A stretch of DNA of 64,000 bases from Alphaproteobacteria bacterium (lineage in GTDB: Bacteria; Pseudomonadota; Alphaproteobacteria; GCA-2731375), in contig JADHTB010000019.1 of assembly GCA_016776605.1 (NCBI GenBank), positions 17,406 through 81,405 of the forward strand, in the 5' to 3' direction. How positions within the stretch are numbered: the stretch's first letter is position 1; the number at the start of each line of letters is the position of its first letter. The position numbers and the translations under genes are program-made. This document shows, piece after piece, positions 17,618 to 25,637 of this stretch. The notes under the pieces were generated by a model. The model ran no database searches. It worked only from the letters and a program-made list of their open reading frames with translations, and was not told the DNA's origin.

Positions 17618-19237
17618 ATGGATACATTCGACTACGTGGTGGTGGGGGCCGGCGCCGCCGGGTGTGTGCTGGCCAATCGCCTGACGGAAGATGATGCGGC
17701 GAGTGTCTGCGTGCTCGAGGCCGGCGGGAAAGACCACCACCCCTTTATTTCCATTCCAGCCGGGTTTGTCAAAACGCTCTATAGCGACCGTTTTGTCTGG
17801 CCGTTTGTGACCGAGCCCTCGGCCGCGCTTGATGGGCGCACGGTCGCGATCCCGCAAGGCAGGGTGCTGGGCGGGTCCAGTTCGATCAACGGCATGGTGT
17901 ACAACCGTGGCCAGGTCGCGGACTTCGACATCTGGGCGCAGATGGGCAATCGCGGTTGGGGGTTCGACGGCCTGCTGCCTTATTTCAAGCGTTCCGAACA
18001 GCGCATCGGTCCCGGGGACGACCACTACCGCGGGCGCACCGGGGAATTACCCATTACCGACATCGATTGGATCAACCCGCTGGCCGAGGCCTTCCTTGCC
18101 GCCGCCGAGGGTATGGGTATTCCGCGCCGGCAAGACTACAACGCGGGCTACCAGTTCGGCGCCGGATACTTTCAGCGTTACATCCACAAGGGCAGGCGGG
18201 TCAGCGCTGCCGACGCGTTTCTGCGGCCCGCCTTGCGTCGGCGTTCGACGTCATTGCGCACCGGCGCCCATGTCGTGGAACTGGTAATGGATGGGCGCAA
18301 AGCGACCGGTGTGCGTTACCGCGATGCAGGGGGCGGCGAGCATGTGGTGCATGCCCGGCGCGAGGTACTGTTAAGCGCCGGCGCGATAAACTCGCCCAAG
18401 CTGTTGCAGCTTTCGGGCATCGGGCCGGCGGGGCTGCTGAATGATCTCGGGGTGCCCATGGTGGCCCCGCTGACCGGGGTTGGGGAGAATTTGCGCGACC
18501 ATTATTCGGTGCGCATGGTGGCGCGCGCACGCAATGTGCTGACCATTAACGAATATGCACGCTGGCCCCGGTTGCCATTGGAAATTGCAAAATGGTTAAG
18601 CGGAAAGCCCAGCGTGCTGGCGATCTGCCCAACCATTGCCTACGTACACGGCAAGTCCCATCCGGATCTTGAAGAGAGTGACCTGCGGATTTTGTTCACG
18701 CCCGGAAGTTACAAAGACGGGCGCATCTATGTCCTCGACGACTACCCGGGCATGACCTGTGGTGCGGCCCAGCCGCGCCCGGAAAGCACCGGCTATGTGC
18801 GCGCCTGCTCGCGCAACCCCCTCGATGCGCCCATGGTGCAGCCAAACTACCTTGCCGCGGAAACGGACCGGCGTATTACCCTGGCGGGATTGCGGCTGGC
18901 CCGTGAATTGCTAAACAGCCCCGAACTCGCGCCGTATTTTGACTGTGAAACCCTGCCCGGATCCGAGGTGAGCAGCGATGATGAGCTGCTGGATTTTGCG
19001 CGCAGGCGCGGCAACACCGGTTATCATCTGGTGGGCACATGCAGCATGGGACAGGCGGCGGACAGAGGTGCCGTCGTGGACGATGAACTGCGGGTTCACG
19101 GTGTGCAGAACCTGCGTGTCATCGACGCCTCGGTGATGCCCATGCTCCCCTCGGCCAACACGTTTGCCGCCACGTTGGCGATTGCAGAAAAGGGCGCCGA
19201 CATGGTTCGAGGCCGCAACGCGGCTGCCACGTCATGA
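17618..19237 (+). CDS. GMC family oxidoreductase (choline/alcohol dehydrogenase-like)
   Basis: 539-residue FAD enzyme. N-terminal VVGAGAAGCVLANRLTED binds FAD, LGGSSSINGMVYNRG is the GMC signature 1 region, LLSAGAINSPKLLQLSGIGP is signature 2, and the C-terminus has the catalytic histidine in NTGYHLVGTCSMG and VMPMLPSANTFAATLAIAEKGADM. Related enzymes oxidise choline or medium-chain alcohols. No betaine aldehyde dehydrogenase is adjacent, so an alcohol dehydrogenase role is more likely. The gene looks slightly richer in GC third positions than its neighbours. ATG 17618 follows GGCAAGGGAATCTTGAG. A composite repeat begins 6 bp after the stop. Confidence 0.9.
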   Translation: MDTFDYVVVGAGAAGCVLANRLTEDDAASVCVLEAGGKDHHPFISIPAGFVKTLYSDRFVWPFVTEPSAALDGRTVAIPQGRVLGGSSSINGMVYNRGQVADFDIWAQMGNRGWGFDGLLPYFKRSEQRIGPGDDHYRGRTGELPITDIDWINPLAEAFLAAAEGMGIPRRQDYNAGYQFGAGYFQRYIHKGRRVSAADAFLRPALRRRSTSLRTGAHVVELVMDGRKATGVRYRDAGGGEHVVHARREVLLSAGAINSPKLLQLSGIGPAGLLNDLGVPMVAPLTGVGENLRDHYSVRMVARARNVLTINEYARWPRLPLEIAKWLSGKPSVLAICPTIAYVHGKSHPDLEESDLRILFTPGSYKDGRIYVLDDYPGMTCGAAQPRPESTGYVRACSRNPLDAPMVQPNYLAAETDRRITLAGLRLARELLNSPELAPYFDCETLPGSEVSSDDELLDFARRRGNTGYHLVGTCSMGQAADRGAVVDDELRVHGVQNLRVIDASVMPMLPSANTFAATLAIAEKGADMVRGRNAAATS

Positions 19238-19242
19238 GCGCA

Positions 19243-19428
19243 CCTAGAATATCTCGGAAATACTCTAGAGCGCATTCGAAGAAAATGCGCTCAGACTCTT
19301 AAAAATAGAGAAATTGAACCAATCACTTAAGTCGCGAGAGCGACTCCAATTAATTGAAAATTGCTCTATTGCAAGAGGCCGGCAATGGGGCGCCATCAAA
19401 TGGTTCAGAATACCCCGGAACGGCTCTA
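19243..19428. repeat. Composite interspersed repeat (modules C, B, A reversed, then C)
   Basis: A run of four related pieces: a degenerate module C (CTAGAATATCTCGGAAATAC then TCTAG, 19243-19268), a module B palindrome (GAGCGCATTCGAAGAAAATG then CGCTC), a reversed module A of about 75 bp ending in AATTGCTCTA near 19369 with the internal palindrome GTCGCGAGAGCGAC, and a second module C (GGTTCAGAATACCCCGGAAC then GGCTCTAA, about 19401-19429). It fills the whole gap between the convergent GMC and Nudix genes. The Nudix TAG stop is its last CTA on the minus strand. Confidence 0.7.
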
Positions 19429-20256
19429 ATCCGCGGCTTCCAGGACGGTGACCTTGGCGCCGCCATCCTCGACCAGGAACAGGCTGCCAGGATAGCCGGC
19501 TTCGACCGGAATTCTCAAGGTTCGCCCCTTGGGGTGGTCCACGGGCTCTGGCTGCACGGTGACGACTGACGTGGCGCGGGCGGTCGCCATGGCTTCATCC
19601 ACCGTCTTGTGTTGGGCAAGCTTCAGCAAATTCATCCGGGTTGGAAAAACCACCGTGCGTTTGCCTGACTCCGCGTCCGCCACGGCCCCCTCGGGCCGTA
19701 GCCATTCGGAATCCGTGGATTCGGAGCCGTCATGCAATGCCACATGATCCACCGGCGCGCGGGCCACGAAGAACTGGGTATCAAAAACCTTGGGCACGAT
19801 GCGCGGGGTGATCCAATGGGCAAAATGCACCATTTTGTCCAGCGCCAGGATCAGCCCCTCGGTGCGGCAGACATCGGCCATGGTAATCCTGCCAGCTGCC
19901 AGGTCAGCCCGCCAGCGGGCCTCGATACCCGCCAATTGATCGGCACCGATCAATGCGTCGCTATCCTTGTTGGTGGCCAGTAGAACGCCGCATTCTTCAA
20001 ACGCCTCGCGCACCGCGGCGACGTGGTGGGCCAAGTTCCCCTCGTCCATGTCCTCGGCGCCGCGGCTGTATTGCCGCGCATCAATATCTTCGGGATCGAC
20101 TTTGCCGCCGGGAAAGACCAGGGCGCCGGAAAAGGAGTCAATTTTGTGGTGGCGCACCACCATGAACACCTCCAAGCCTTCTGCGCCATCGCGGATCAGC
20201 AGGACAGTGGAGGCGGCAATCGTCGGCTTTTCGGTGTCTCTCACGTTCACTCGCAT
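19426..20256 (-). CDS. NUDIX hydrolase, NUDT19/RP2p-like with insertion in the Nudix box
   Basis: 276 residues. The Nudix box is split: FPGGKVDPED near residue 50 and AAVREAFEECGVLLA near residue 80 are separated by about 20 extra residues. Insertion between the G and RExxEE halves is typical, as I recall, of the NUDT19/RP2p branch, some of which hydrolyse CoA and acyl-CoA. The N-terminus has TVLLIRDGAEGLEVFMVVRHH. The adjacent acyl-CoA enzymes fit a CoA-diphosphatase role, but the substrate is an inference. Its stop codon is provided by the repeat at its 3' end. Confidence 0.85.
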   Translation of the reverse strand: MRVNVRDTEKPTIAASTVLLIRDGAEGLEVFMVVRHHKIDSFSGALVFPGGKVDPEDIDARQYSRGAEDMDEGNLAHHVAAVREAFEECGVLLATNKDSDALIGADQLAGIEARWRADLAAGRITMADVCRTEGLILALDKMVHFAHWITPRIVPKVFDTQFFVARAPVDHVALHDGSESTDSEWLRPEGAVADAESGKRTVVFPTRMNLLKLAQHKTVDEAMATARATSVVTVQPEPVDHPKGRTLRIPVEAGYPGSLFLVEDGGAKVTVLEAAD

Positions 20257-20368
20257 TCATTTTTATTGGCTATCCTGCCTGCCTTGTAACACATATTTCG
20301 CGGCTGGGCGCTGGTATCACAAGCATGGTTATGTCATTTTGGCAGGCCAACTTAATAGGATGCCCGCC

Positions 20369-21790
20369 ATGAGCCTTGCCACTGAATCCAAGCGCGAAGC
20401 CAAAAGCAATTCGGGGCTTTCAGAAGTCCTGCAGCAGGAACTGAGCGCACTGCTTGGCGATCGTTTCACCATCGCCATGTCGGTGCGTGAACATCACGGC
20501 AAGGGCGAGGCCTATCATCCGTCCGCCCCGCCCGACGGGGTGGCCTATGCCAACACCACGGAAGAGGTCTCGGCCATCGTCAAAGCCTGCGCCGCCCATG
20601 GCACGCCGGTAATCCCCTATGGCACCGGCACCGCCCTGGAAGGCCATACCCTGGCCCTGCATGGCGGCGTTAGCCTGGATCTTAGCGGCATGGATCAAAT
20701 TATCCGGGTCAGCCCGGAGGATCTGGATTGCACGGTGCAGGCGGGCGTCACCCGTAACACATTGAACGAATACCTGCGCGATACGGGGCTGTTTTTCCCC
20801 GTTGATCCCGGTGCCGACGCCTCGCTTGGCGGCATGGCCGCAACCCGGGCCAGCGGCACCACCACCGTGCGCTATGGCGCCATGCGCGAGAACGTGCTGG
20901 CCCTGACCGTCGTGCTGGCCGATGGCCGGGTCATCCAGACCGCCCGGCGGGCCCGCAAATCCTCGGCCGGGTATGACCTGACGCGGCTGTTCGTTGGCTC
21001 CGAAGGCACCCTTGGCGTTATTACCGAGGTCACCCTGCGCCTCTTTGGCATCCCCGAGGCAACCCGGGCGGCGGTTTGCTCGTTTCCCTCGCTGGAAGCC
21101 GCCGTCAACACGGTGATCGCCATCGTGCAATGCGGTATCCCCATTGCCCGCTGCGAGTTACTGGATAAAACCGGTATGAAGATGATTTGCGACTACGGCA
21201 AGCTGGATGATTACACCATCGGCGATACCCTGTTCATGGAGTTCCAGGGCAGCGAGGCCTCGGTCGCGGAACAGGCTGAAATGACCCAGGCCATCGCGGC
21301 GGATTTTGGCGCCGGCGATTTTAAGTGGGCTTCGAAACCGGAAGACCGCAACAAATTGTGGGAAGCACGGCACAATGGCCATTACGCGATCCTGGCCGCT
21401 AAAAAACCGGAACAACATGTCATGGCAACTGATGTCTGTGTGCCGGTCTCCCGTCTGGCCGACTGCATCATGGCCACCAAGGAAGACCTGGCTCAGAGTG
21501 GCCTGGTCTCACCCTTTGTCGGACATGCCGGCGACGGTAACTTCCATATGTCGATCATCGCCAACTATGACGATGCGGAGGAAAACCGCCTGGCCCATGA
21601 ATTCCATGACCGTCTGGTGCGGCGCGCCCAGGATATGGAAGGCACCTGTACCGGCGAACACGGCATTGGTTCGGGCAAGATCGATTATCTGGAGGCTGAA
21701 TTGGGTGATGCGGTCGATGTCATGCGTGCCGTGAAACGGGCCCTGGATCCGGACAACATCATGAATCCGGGCAAAATGCTGCGTATGTAA
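20369..21790 (+). CDS. FAD-binding oxidoreductase, D-lactate/glycolate dehydrogenase type
   Basis: 473 residues. FAD_binding_4 domain (about residues 50-230) with TPVIPYGTGTALEGH and VDPGADASLGGMAATRASGTTTVRYG; FAD-oxidase C-terminal domain with the metal and substrate histidines in FVGHAGDGNFH and the terminal GTCTGEHGIGSGK plus DPDNIMNPGKM. This matches D-lactate dehydrogenase (cytochrome) and GlcD proteins. ATG 20369 is favoured by AGGA 8 bases upstream; an earlier ATG at 20360 is possible. A molybdopterin oxidoreductase starts about 30 bp after its stop, so they probably form an operon. Confidence 0.88.
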   Translation: MSLATESKREAKSNSGLSEVLQQELSALLGDRFTIAMSVREHHGKGEAYHPSAPPDGVAYANTTEEVSAIVKACAAHGTPVIPYGTGTALEGHTLALHGGVSLDLSGMDQIIRVSPEDLDCTVQAGVTRNTLNEYLRDTGLFFPVDPGADASLGGMAATRASGTTTVRYGAMRENVLALTVVLADGRVIQTARRARKSSAGYDLTRLFVGSEGTLGVITEVTLRLFGIPEATRAAVCSFPSLEAAVNTVIAIVQCGIPIARCELLDKTGMKMICDYGKLDDYTIGDTLFMEFQGSEASVAEQAEMTQAIAADFGAGDFKWASKPEDRNKLWEARHNGHYAILAAKKPEQHVMATDVCVPVSRLADCIMATKEDLAQSGLVSPFVGHAGDGNFHMSIIANYDDAEENRLAHEFHDRLVRRAQDMEGTCTGEHGIGSGKIDYLEAELGDAVDVMRAVKRALDPDNIMNPGKMLRM

Positions 21791-21819
21791 CGCGTCTGTA
21801 AAGGAACTTGGGAAAAAGC

Positions 21820-24156
21820 GTGAACGAACAACGGGGCTCTTCGAACCACTACACCGCAACCAACTGGGGCACCTATCATCCCGAACGCGACGCCCAGGGC
21901 AGGTTGCGCTTGCGCGCCGTGGCGGACGATCCAGATCCCTCGCCCATCGGTCGCTCCCTGGCCGATGCGGTGGATGACCATCTGCGTATCGAACAGCCCA
22001 TGGTACGGGCCGGCTGGCTGGACAATGGCCCCGGCCCTTGCGGGGTAGATGGCGGCAAGCGCGGTGGAGAGCCCTTTGTGCCGGTATCCTGGGACACGGC
22101 CTTTGAACTGGTGGCGGGCGAGATCGACCGGGTGCGGCAAAGCCACGGCAATCAGGCGATTTACGCCGGCTCTTACGGTTGGGCCAGCGCCGGACGCTTC
22201 CATAATTGTCAGGCCCAGTTGGGGCGATTTTTGAACCTGACGGGCGGTTTTACCCGTTCAGTCAATACATACAGCCTGGCCGCCGCCGAGGTTCTATTGC
22301 CCTATGTGGTGGGCCAATTGGTGCCGCTGCAAAATGCTCATCACAGCTGGCCCGTGATCGCCGAACATACCGAGTTGATGGTGATGTTCGGTGGCATCCC
22401 GTTGAAAAATGCCCAGGTGGATTCGGGCGGCGTGGTCAAGCACAGTGCGGCCGAGGGCTTGCGCGCCTGCCGCGCGGCCGGGGTGGAATTCGTCAATATC
22501 GGCCCGGTCCGCGGCGACGCCGCCGATTTCCTGAGCGCTGAATGGCTGCAACCACGGCCCGGCACGGACGTTGCCTTGATGCTGGCTCTGGCCCATACCC
22601 TGATCAGCGAAGATCTGCATGACCCGGATTTCCTCGCCAAATACTGCGTTGGTTTTGCTCGTTTCCTGCCCTATTTGATGGGCCAGGGCGATGGTCAGGT
22701 CAAGGATGCCGATTGGGCCGCTGGGATCGTCGATCTGCCGGCGGCGCAGATCAGGGCGCTGGCCCGGCGCATGGCCAGCAAGCGGACATTGATAAATATT
22801 GCCTGGTCCCTGCAGCGGGCTGAACATGGCGAGCAGCCCTATTGGATGGTCGTTACCCTGGCTGCGATTTTAGGTCAGATCGGCTTGCCCGGCGGCGGTT
22901 TCGCCCTGGGATATGGCGCCGTCGCCCCCATGGGGCGGCATACCATTCCAGCCCCTTGGGCGACTTTGAACAAAGGCCGCAATAATGTCGGGGATTTTAT
23001 CCCCGTGGCCCGCATATCAGATCTGTTGCTGAACCCCGGCGCCAGCATCGATTACAACGGCCAACGCCTGACTTATCCTGATATCCGCATGGTTTATTGG
23101 GTGGGCGGCAATCCCTTTCACCACCATCAGGACATCAACCGCCTGTTGGCGGCCTGGCAGCGACCGGACACGGTGGTGGTGCACGAACCCTGGTGGAACG
23201 CCATGGCGCGTCATGCCGATATCGTGCTGCCGGCAACCACAGTGCTGGAACGCAACGATATCGCTGGCTCGTTCCGGGATGGCGGCACCCTGGTGGCGAA
23301 CCGCCAGGCCATGCCGACGGTGGGTCAATCGCGCCATGATCATGAAATATTTTGCGGCCTGGCCGAAAAAATGGGTCTGCTCGAAGCCTTCACCGAGGGC
23401 CGGGACGAGATGGATTGGCTGCGCCATCTATACGATCTATCGCGCCAGCGGGCGGCCAAGGCCGGCCATGAAATGCCAGATTTCGACCAGTTCTGGGAGG
23501 CCGGCAAGGTGGAACTGTCGCCGCCTGAAGAACCCAATATCTTCCTGGCCGGCTTTCGCGCCGACCCACTGGCCGAACCCTTGCGCACGCCAAGCGGCAA
23601 GTTGGAGATCTGGTCGGAAAGCATTGCCGCCTTTGACTATGCGGACTGTCCGGGCCATCCGCTCTGGCTGGAACCGAAAGAATGGCTGGGCGCCGAACGG
23701 GCCAAAACCTATCCCCTGCATCTGGTGTCAAACCAGCCCGTCACCCGCCTGCACAGCCAGCTGGACAACGGCGTGGTATCGCGCGAGGCCAAGATCGCGG
23801 AGCGGGAGGCGGTGACCATCCATCCCGATGATGCCGCCGCCCGGAATATCAAGAGCGGCGACGTGGTGCGTCTGTTCAATGACCGGGGCCAATGTCTGGC
23901 CGGCGCTCTGGTCAGCGATGCGGTACGCCCCCGCACCGTGCAATTGCCCACCGGTGCCTGGTACGATCCGGAAGTGCCGGGGCAGGCCGGCAGCCTCGAC
24001 AAGCATGGCAACGCCAACATGTTGACCCGCGATGTGGGCACCTCACGTCTAGCCCAGGGTCCCTCCGCTCAATCCTGTCTGGTGGAAATCGAGACCTATC
24101 AAGGCAGCCCGCCCCCGGTGACCGCCTTTACCCCGCCGCCGATCCGGAAAACGTAG
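21820..24156 (+). CDS. Molybdopterin-dependent oxidoreductase, BisC/TorA/DMSO reductase type
   Basis: About 778 residues. Member of the type III DMSO reductase group that lacks an Fe-S cluster: no N-terminal cysteine motif is seen, and the active site region is GSYGWASAGRFHNCQAQLGR, where a serine would ligate Mo. Further motifs: GGIPLKNAQVDSGG, WVGGNPFHHHQDINRL, ADIVLPATTVLERNDIAG and LVSNQPVTRLHSQLDNG. Likely substrates are S- or N-oxides (biotin sulfoxide, methionine sulfoxide, TMAO). No Tat signal is visible, suggesting a cytoplasmic BisC-like role. GTG 21820 with GGGA at 6 bases is preferred; a TTG at 21808 is in frame. The stop codon TAG is the left end of a repeat. Confidence 0.87.
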   Translation: MNEQRGSSNHYTATNWGTYHPERDAQGRLRLRAVADDPDPSPIGRSLADAVDDHLRIEQPMVRAGWLDNGPGPCGVDGGKRGGEPFVPVSWDTAFELVAGEIDRVRQSHGNQAIYAGSYGWASAGRFHNCQAQLGRFLNLTGGFTRSVNTYSLAAAEVLLPYVVGQLVPLQNAHHSWPVIAEHTELMVMFGGIPLKNAQVDSGGVVKHSAAEGLRACRAAGVEFVNIGPVRGDAADFLSAEWLQPRPGTDVALMLALAHTLISEDLHDPDFLAKYCVGFARFLPYLMGQGDGQVKDADWAAGIVDLPAAQIRALARRMASKRTLINIAWSLQRAEHGEQPYWMVVTLAAILGQIGLPGGGFALGYGAVAPMGRHTIPAPWATLNKGRNNVGDFIPVARISDLLLNPGASIDYNGQRLTYPDIRMVYWVGGNPFHHHQDINRLLAAWQRPDTVVVHEPWWNAMARHADIVLPATTVLERNDIAGSFRDGGTLVANRQAMPTVGQSRHDHEIFCGLAEKMGLLEAFTEGRDEMDWLRHLYDLSRQRAAKAGHEMPDFDQFWEAGKVELSPPEEPNIFLAGFRADPLAEPLRTPSGKLEIWSESIAAFDYADCPGHPLWLEPKEWLGAERAKTYPLHLVSNQPVTRLHSQLDNGVVSREAKIAEREAVTIHPDDAAARNIKSGDVVRLFNDRGQCLAGALVSDAVRPRTVQLPTGAWYDPEVPGQAGSLDKHGNANMLTRDVGTSRLAQGPSAQSCLVEIETYQGSPPPVTAFTPPPIRKT

Positions 24157-24256
24157 AGCAATTCCAAATTAATGAAAATCACGAAGCGATTCTAAGTAAT
24201 TGGAAAGATTGCTCTATTTTTAAGAGTCTGGGCGCATTTTCTTCGAATGCACTCTA
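24154..24256. repeat. Interspersed repeat, module A plus module B
   Basis: Module A, about 63 bp, runs from TAGAGCAATTCCAAATTAAT to GATTGCTCTA at 24154-24216 with an internal near-palindrome ATCACGAAGCGATTCT. Module B follows, with a GCGCATTTTCTTCGAATGC palindrome and a CACTCTA end. The left end forms the TAG stop of the plus-strand molybdopterin gene and the right end forms the TAG stop of the minus-strand hydrolase, so the convergent genes are closed by the two edges of the same element. Confidence 0.8.
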
Positions 24257-25042
24257 AGTTGTCAGGCTGACCGCCAGCCAATCGCTGCAGGCGCTGGCGA
24301 TCGCGCGCCAATCATCTTCCAACAGCAGCATGTGGCCCATGTCCTCGAACTCCAGGTAAGTCGCCAGATCGCGGTATTTGTCGGCGACATTGCGGGCGGT
24401 GGCCGGCGAGATGACCCGGTCACGGCCGCCGGAAATGACCAGCACCGGACAATCCACGTTCACCGCGTTGACGTAAGAGGCCCGGCCCAGATCGAACATC
24501 CAGAACAGACTTTCGAACAGCGCCCGGCCGGATTCGGGAACAAATTGCGCGAAGATTTCCCTTTGGCGGGCCAACGGCAGGCAATTCAGCGAATTCTCCG
24601 CCGCTATTTCGAACGCCGCATTCAGGGTTTGGTCCCAGAACGGCCCCACGGACATCAGCCCCATGGCGGCGGCAATCTCATTCTCCGAAGCCGGTAGCAG
24701 GCCCCATGGCGGCGCCGGTGTCAGCAGTATCATGGCCCGTGCCAGGCCCTTGGCCGCCAATAATTGCGCCAACAGGCCGCCCATGGAATGACCTAACAAA
24801 ACCGGTGGCCGTTCCAGACCCTTGATAATATCGCTCAAATCCGAGACGTAGTCGGCCAGCCCCGTCTGCGCCAGACGCGGATCCGCGGGCTGATCCCGGC
24901 CTTGGTTGTGATAACGTAGTTCGGGCGTCAGTACAATCCAGCCGGCGGCTTCGAAATGGCCGCGCAAATTGGCGAAACTCCAGGCCCCGCAAAAGGCGCC
25001 CGGCAGCATCATGATGGTCCCGTTCCCGCCGTCCTGGTTCAT
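24254..25042 (-). CDS. Alpha/beta hydrolase
   Basis: 262 residues with an alpha/beta hydrolase fold. The nucleophile elbow is LLGHSMGGLLAQ near residue 86, the oxyanion region LPGAFCGAWSFANLRG lies near the N-terminus, the catalytic acid is probable in VLVISGGRDRVISPATA near residue 215, and the histidine in EFEDMGHMLLLEDDW near residue 241. Resembles small esterase/lipase family members; substrate unknown. It is directly flanked by two near-identical copies of the module A+B repeat, with its stop codon formed by one of them. Confidence 0.88.
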   Translation of the reverse strand: MNQDGGNGTIMMLPGAFCGAWSFANLRGHFEAAGWIVLTPELRYHNQGRDQPADPRLAQTGLADYVSDLSDIIKGLERPPVLLGHSMGGLLAQLLAAKGLARAMILLTPAPPWGLLPASENEIAAAMGLMSVGPFWDQTLNAAFEIAAENSLNCLPLARQREIFAQFVPESGRALFESLFWMFDLGRASYVNAVNVDCPVLVISGGRDRVISPATARNVADKYRDLATYLEFEDMGHMLLLEDDWRAIASACSDWLAVSLTT

Positions 25043-25062
25043 GCTTGGCTCATGCCTGGGTC

Positions 25063-25167
25063 CTAGAGCAATTCCGAATTAATGAGAATCGCGAAGCGAT
25101 TCTAAGTGATTGGAAAGATTGCTCTAATTCTAAAGATCTGAGCATTTTCAGAATGAAAATGCTCTAG
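25063..25167. repeat. Interspersed repeat, module A plus module B (best copy)
   Basis: Module A: CTAGAGCAATTCCGAATTAA at 25063 through GATTGCTCTA at 25126, with the centre GAATCGCGAAGCGATTC a clean palindrome. Module B: a 10-bp stem GAGCATTTTC (25140-25149) and GAAAATGCTC (25155-25164) around a 5-base loop, ending GCTCTAG. It differs from the 24154 copy by only a few bases in module A. It lies between the start of the alpha/beta hydrolase gene and the end of rppH, whose TAG stop (25164-25166) is inside it. Confidence 0.8.
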
Positions 25168-25637
25168 TCGACAAGATGGCGAAAGATATCCACCACCATG
25201 CGGTAGTTCTCCCGCTTGAAGTGCACCGCCACGTCCGGCAAGGTTGCCATGGAAGTCCATTTCCAGTCGTCGAATTCCGGCTCGGCCGTTGCCAGATTAA
25301 CATCTTCGTCCGTGCCAAGAAACCGCATGGCAAACCACTTCTGGGTCTGACCGCGAAAGCGCCCATGCCAGACCTTGTCGGCCAGATCCCGTGGCAGATC
25401 GTAAGGTATCCAATCCTCGCTCTCGGCGACGATTTCCGCCCGGTTGGTGCCAATTTCTTCTTCCAGTTCGCGCAAGGCCGCCTGGCGTGGCGTTTCGTCA
25501 TCTTCCACCCCGCCTTGGGGCATTTGCCAGGCTTCCGCCCTTTGGTCGATACGCCGGGCGACCAAGACCAAATCAGCCTTGTTGATCAACATGATGCCGA
25601 CACAGGCGCGATAGGGTCTTTCACAAAAGGGAATCAA
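25164..25637 (-). CDS. rppH: RNA pyrophosphohydrolase RppH
   Basis: 157-residue Nudix enzyme that removes pyrophosphate from the 5' end of mRNA to start decay. Typical alphaproteobacterial RppH features: PYRACVGIMLINKADLV, WQMPQGGVEDDETPRQAALREL with the Nudix box GGVEDDE...RELEEEIG, and WFAMRFLGTDEDVNL. The start appears to be TTG 25637, overlapping the TGA of the upstream deacetylase-like gene (TTGA) with AGAGG about 8 bases upstream. The stop is within a repeat. Confidence 0.93.
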   Translation of the reverse strand: MIPFCERPYRACVGIMLINKADLVLVARRIDQRAEAWQMPQGGVEDDETPRQAALRELEEEIGTNRAEIVAESEDWIPYDLPRDLADKVWHGRFRGQTQKWFAMRFLGTDEDVNLATAEPEFDDWKWTSMATLPDVAVHFKRENYRMVVDIFRHLVD

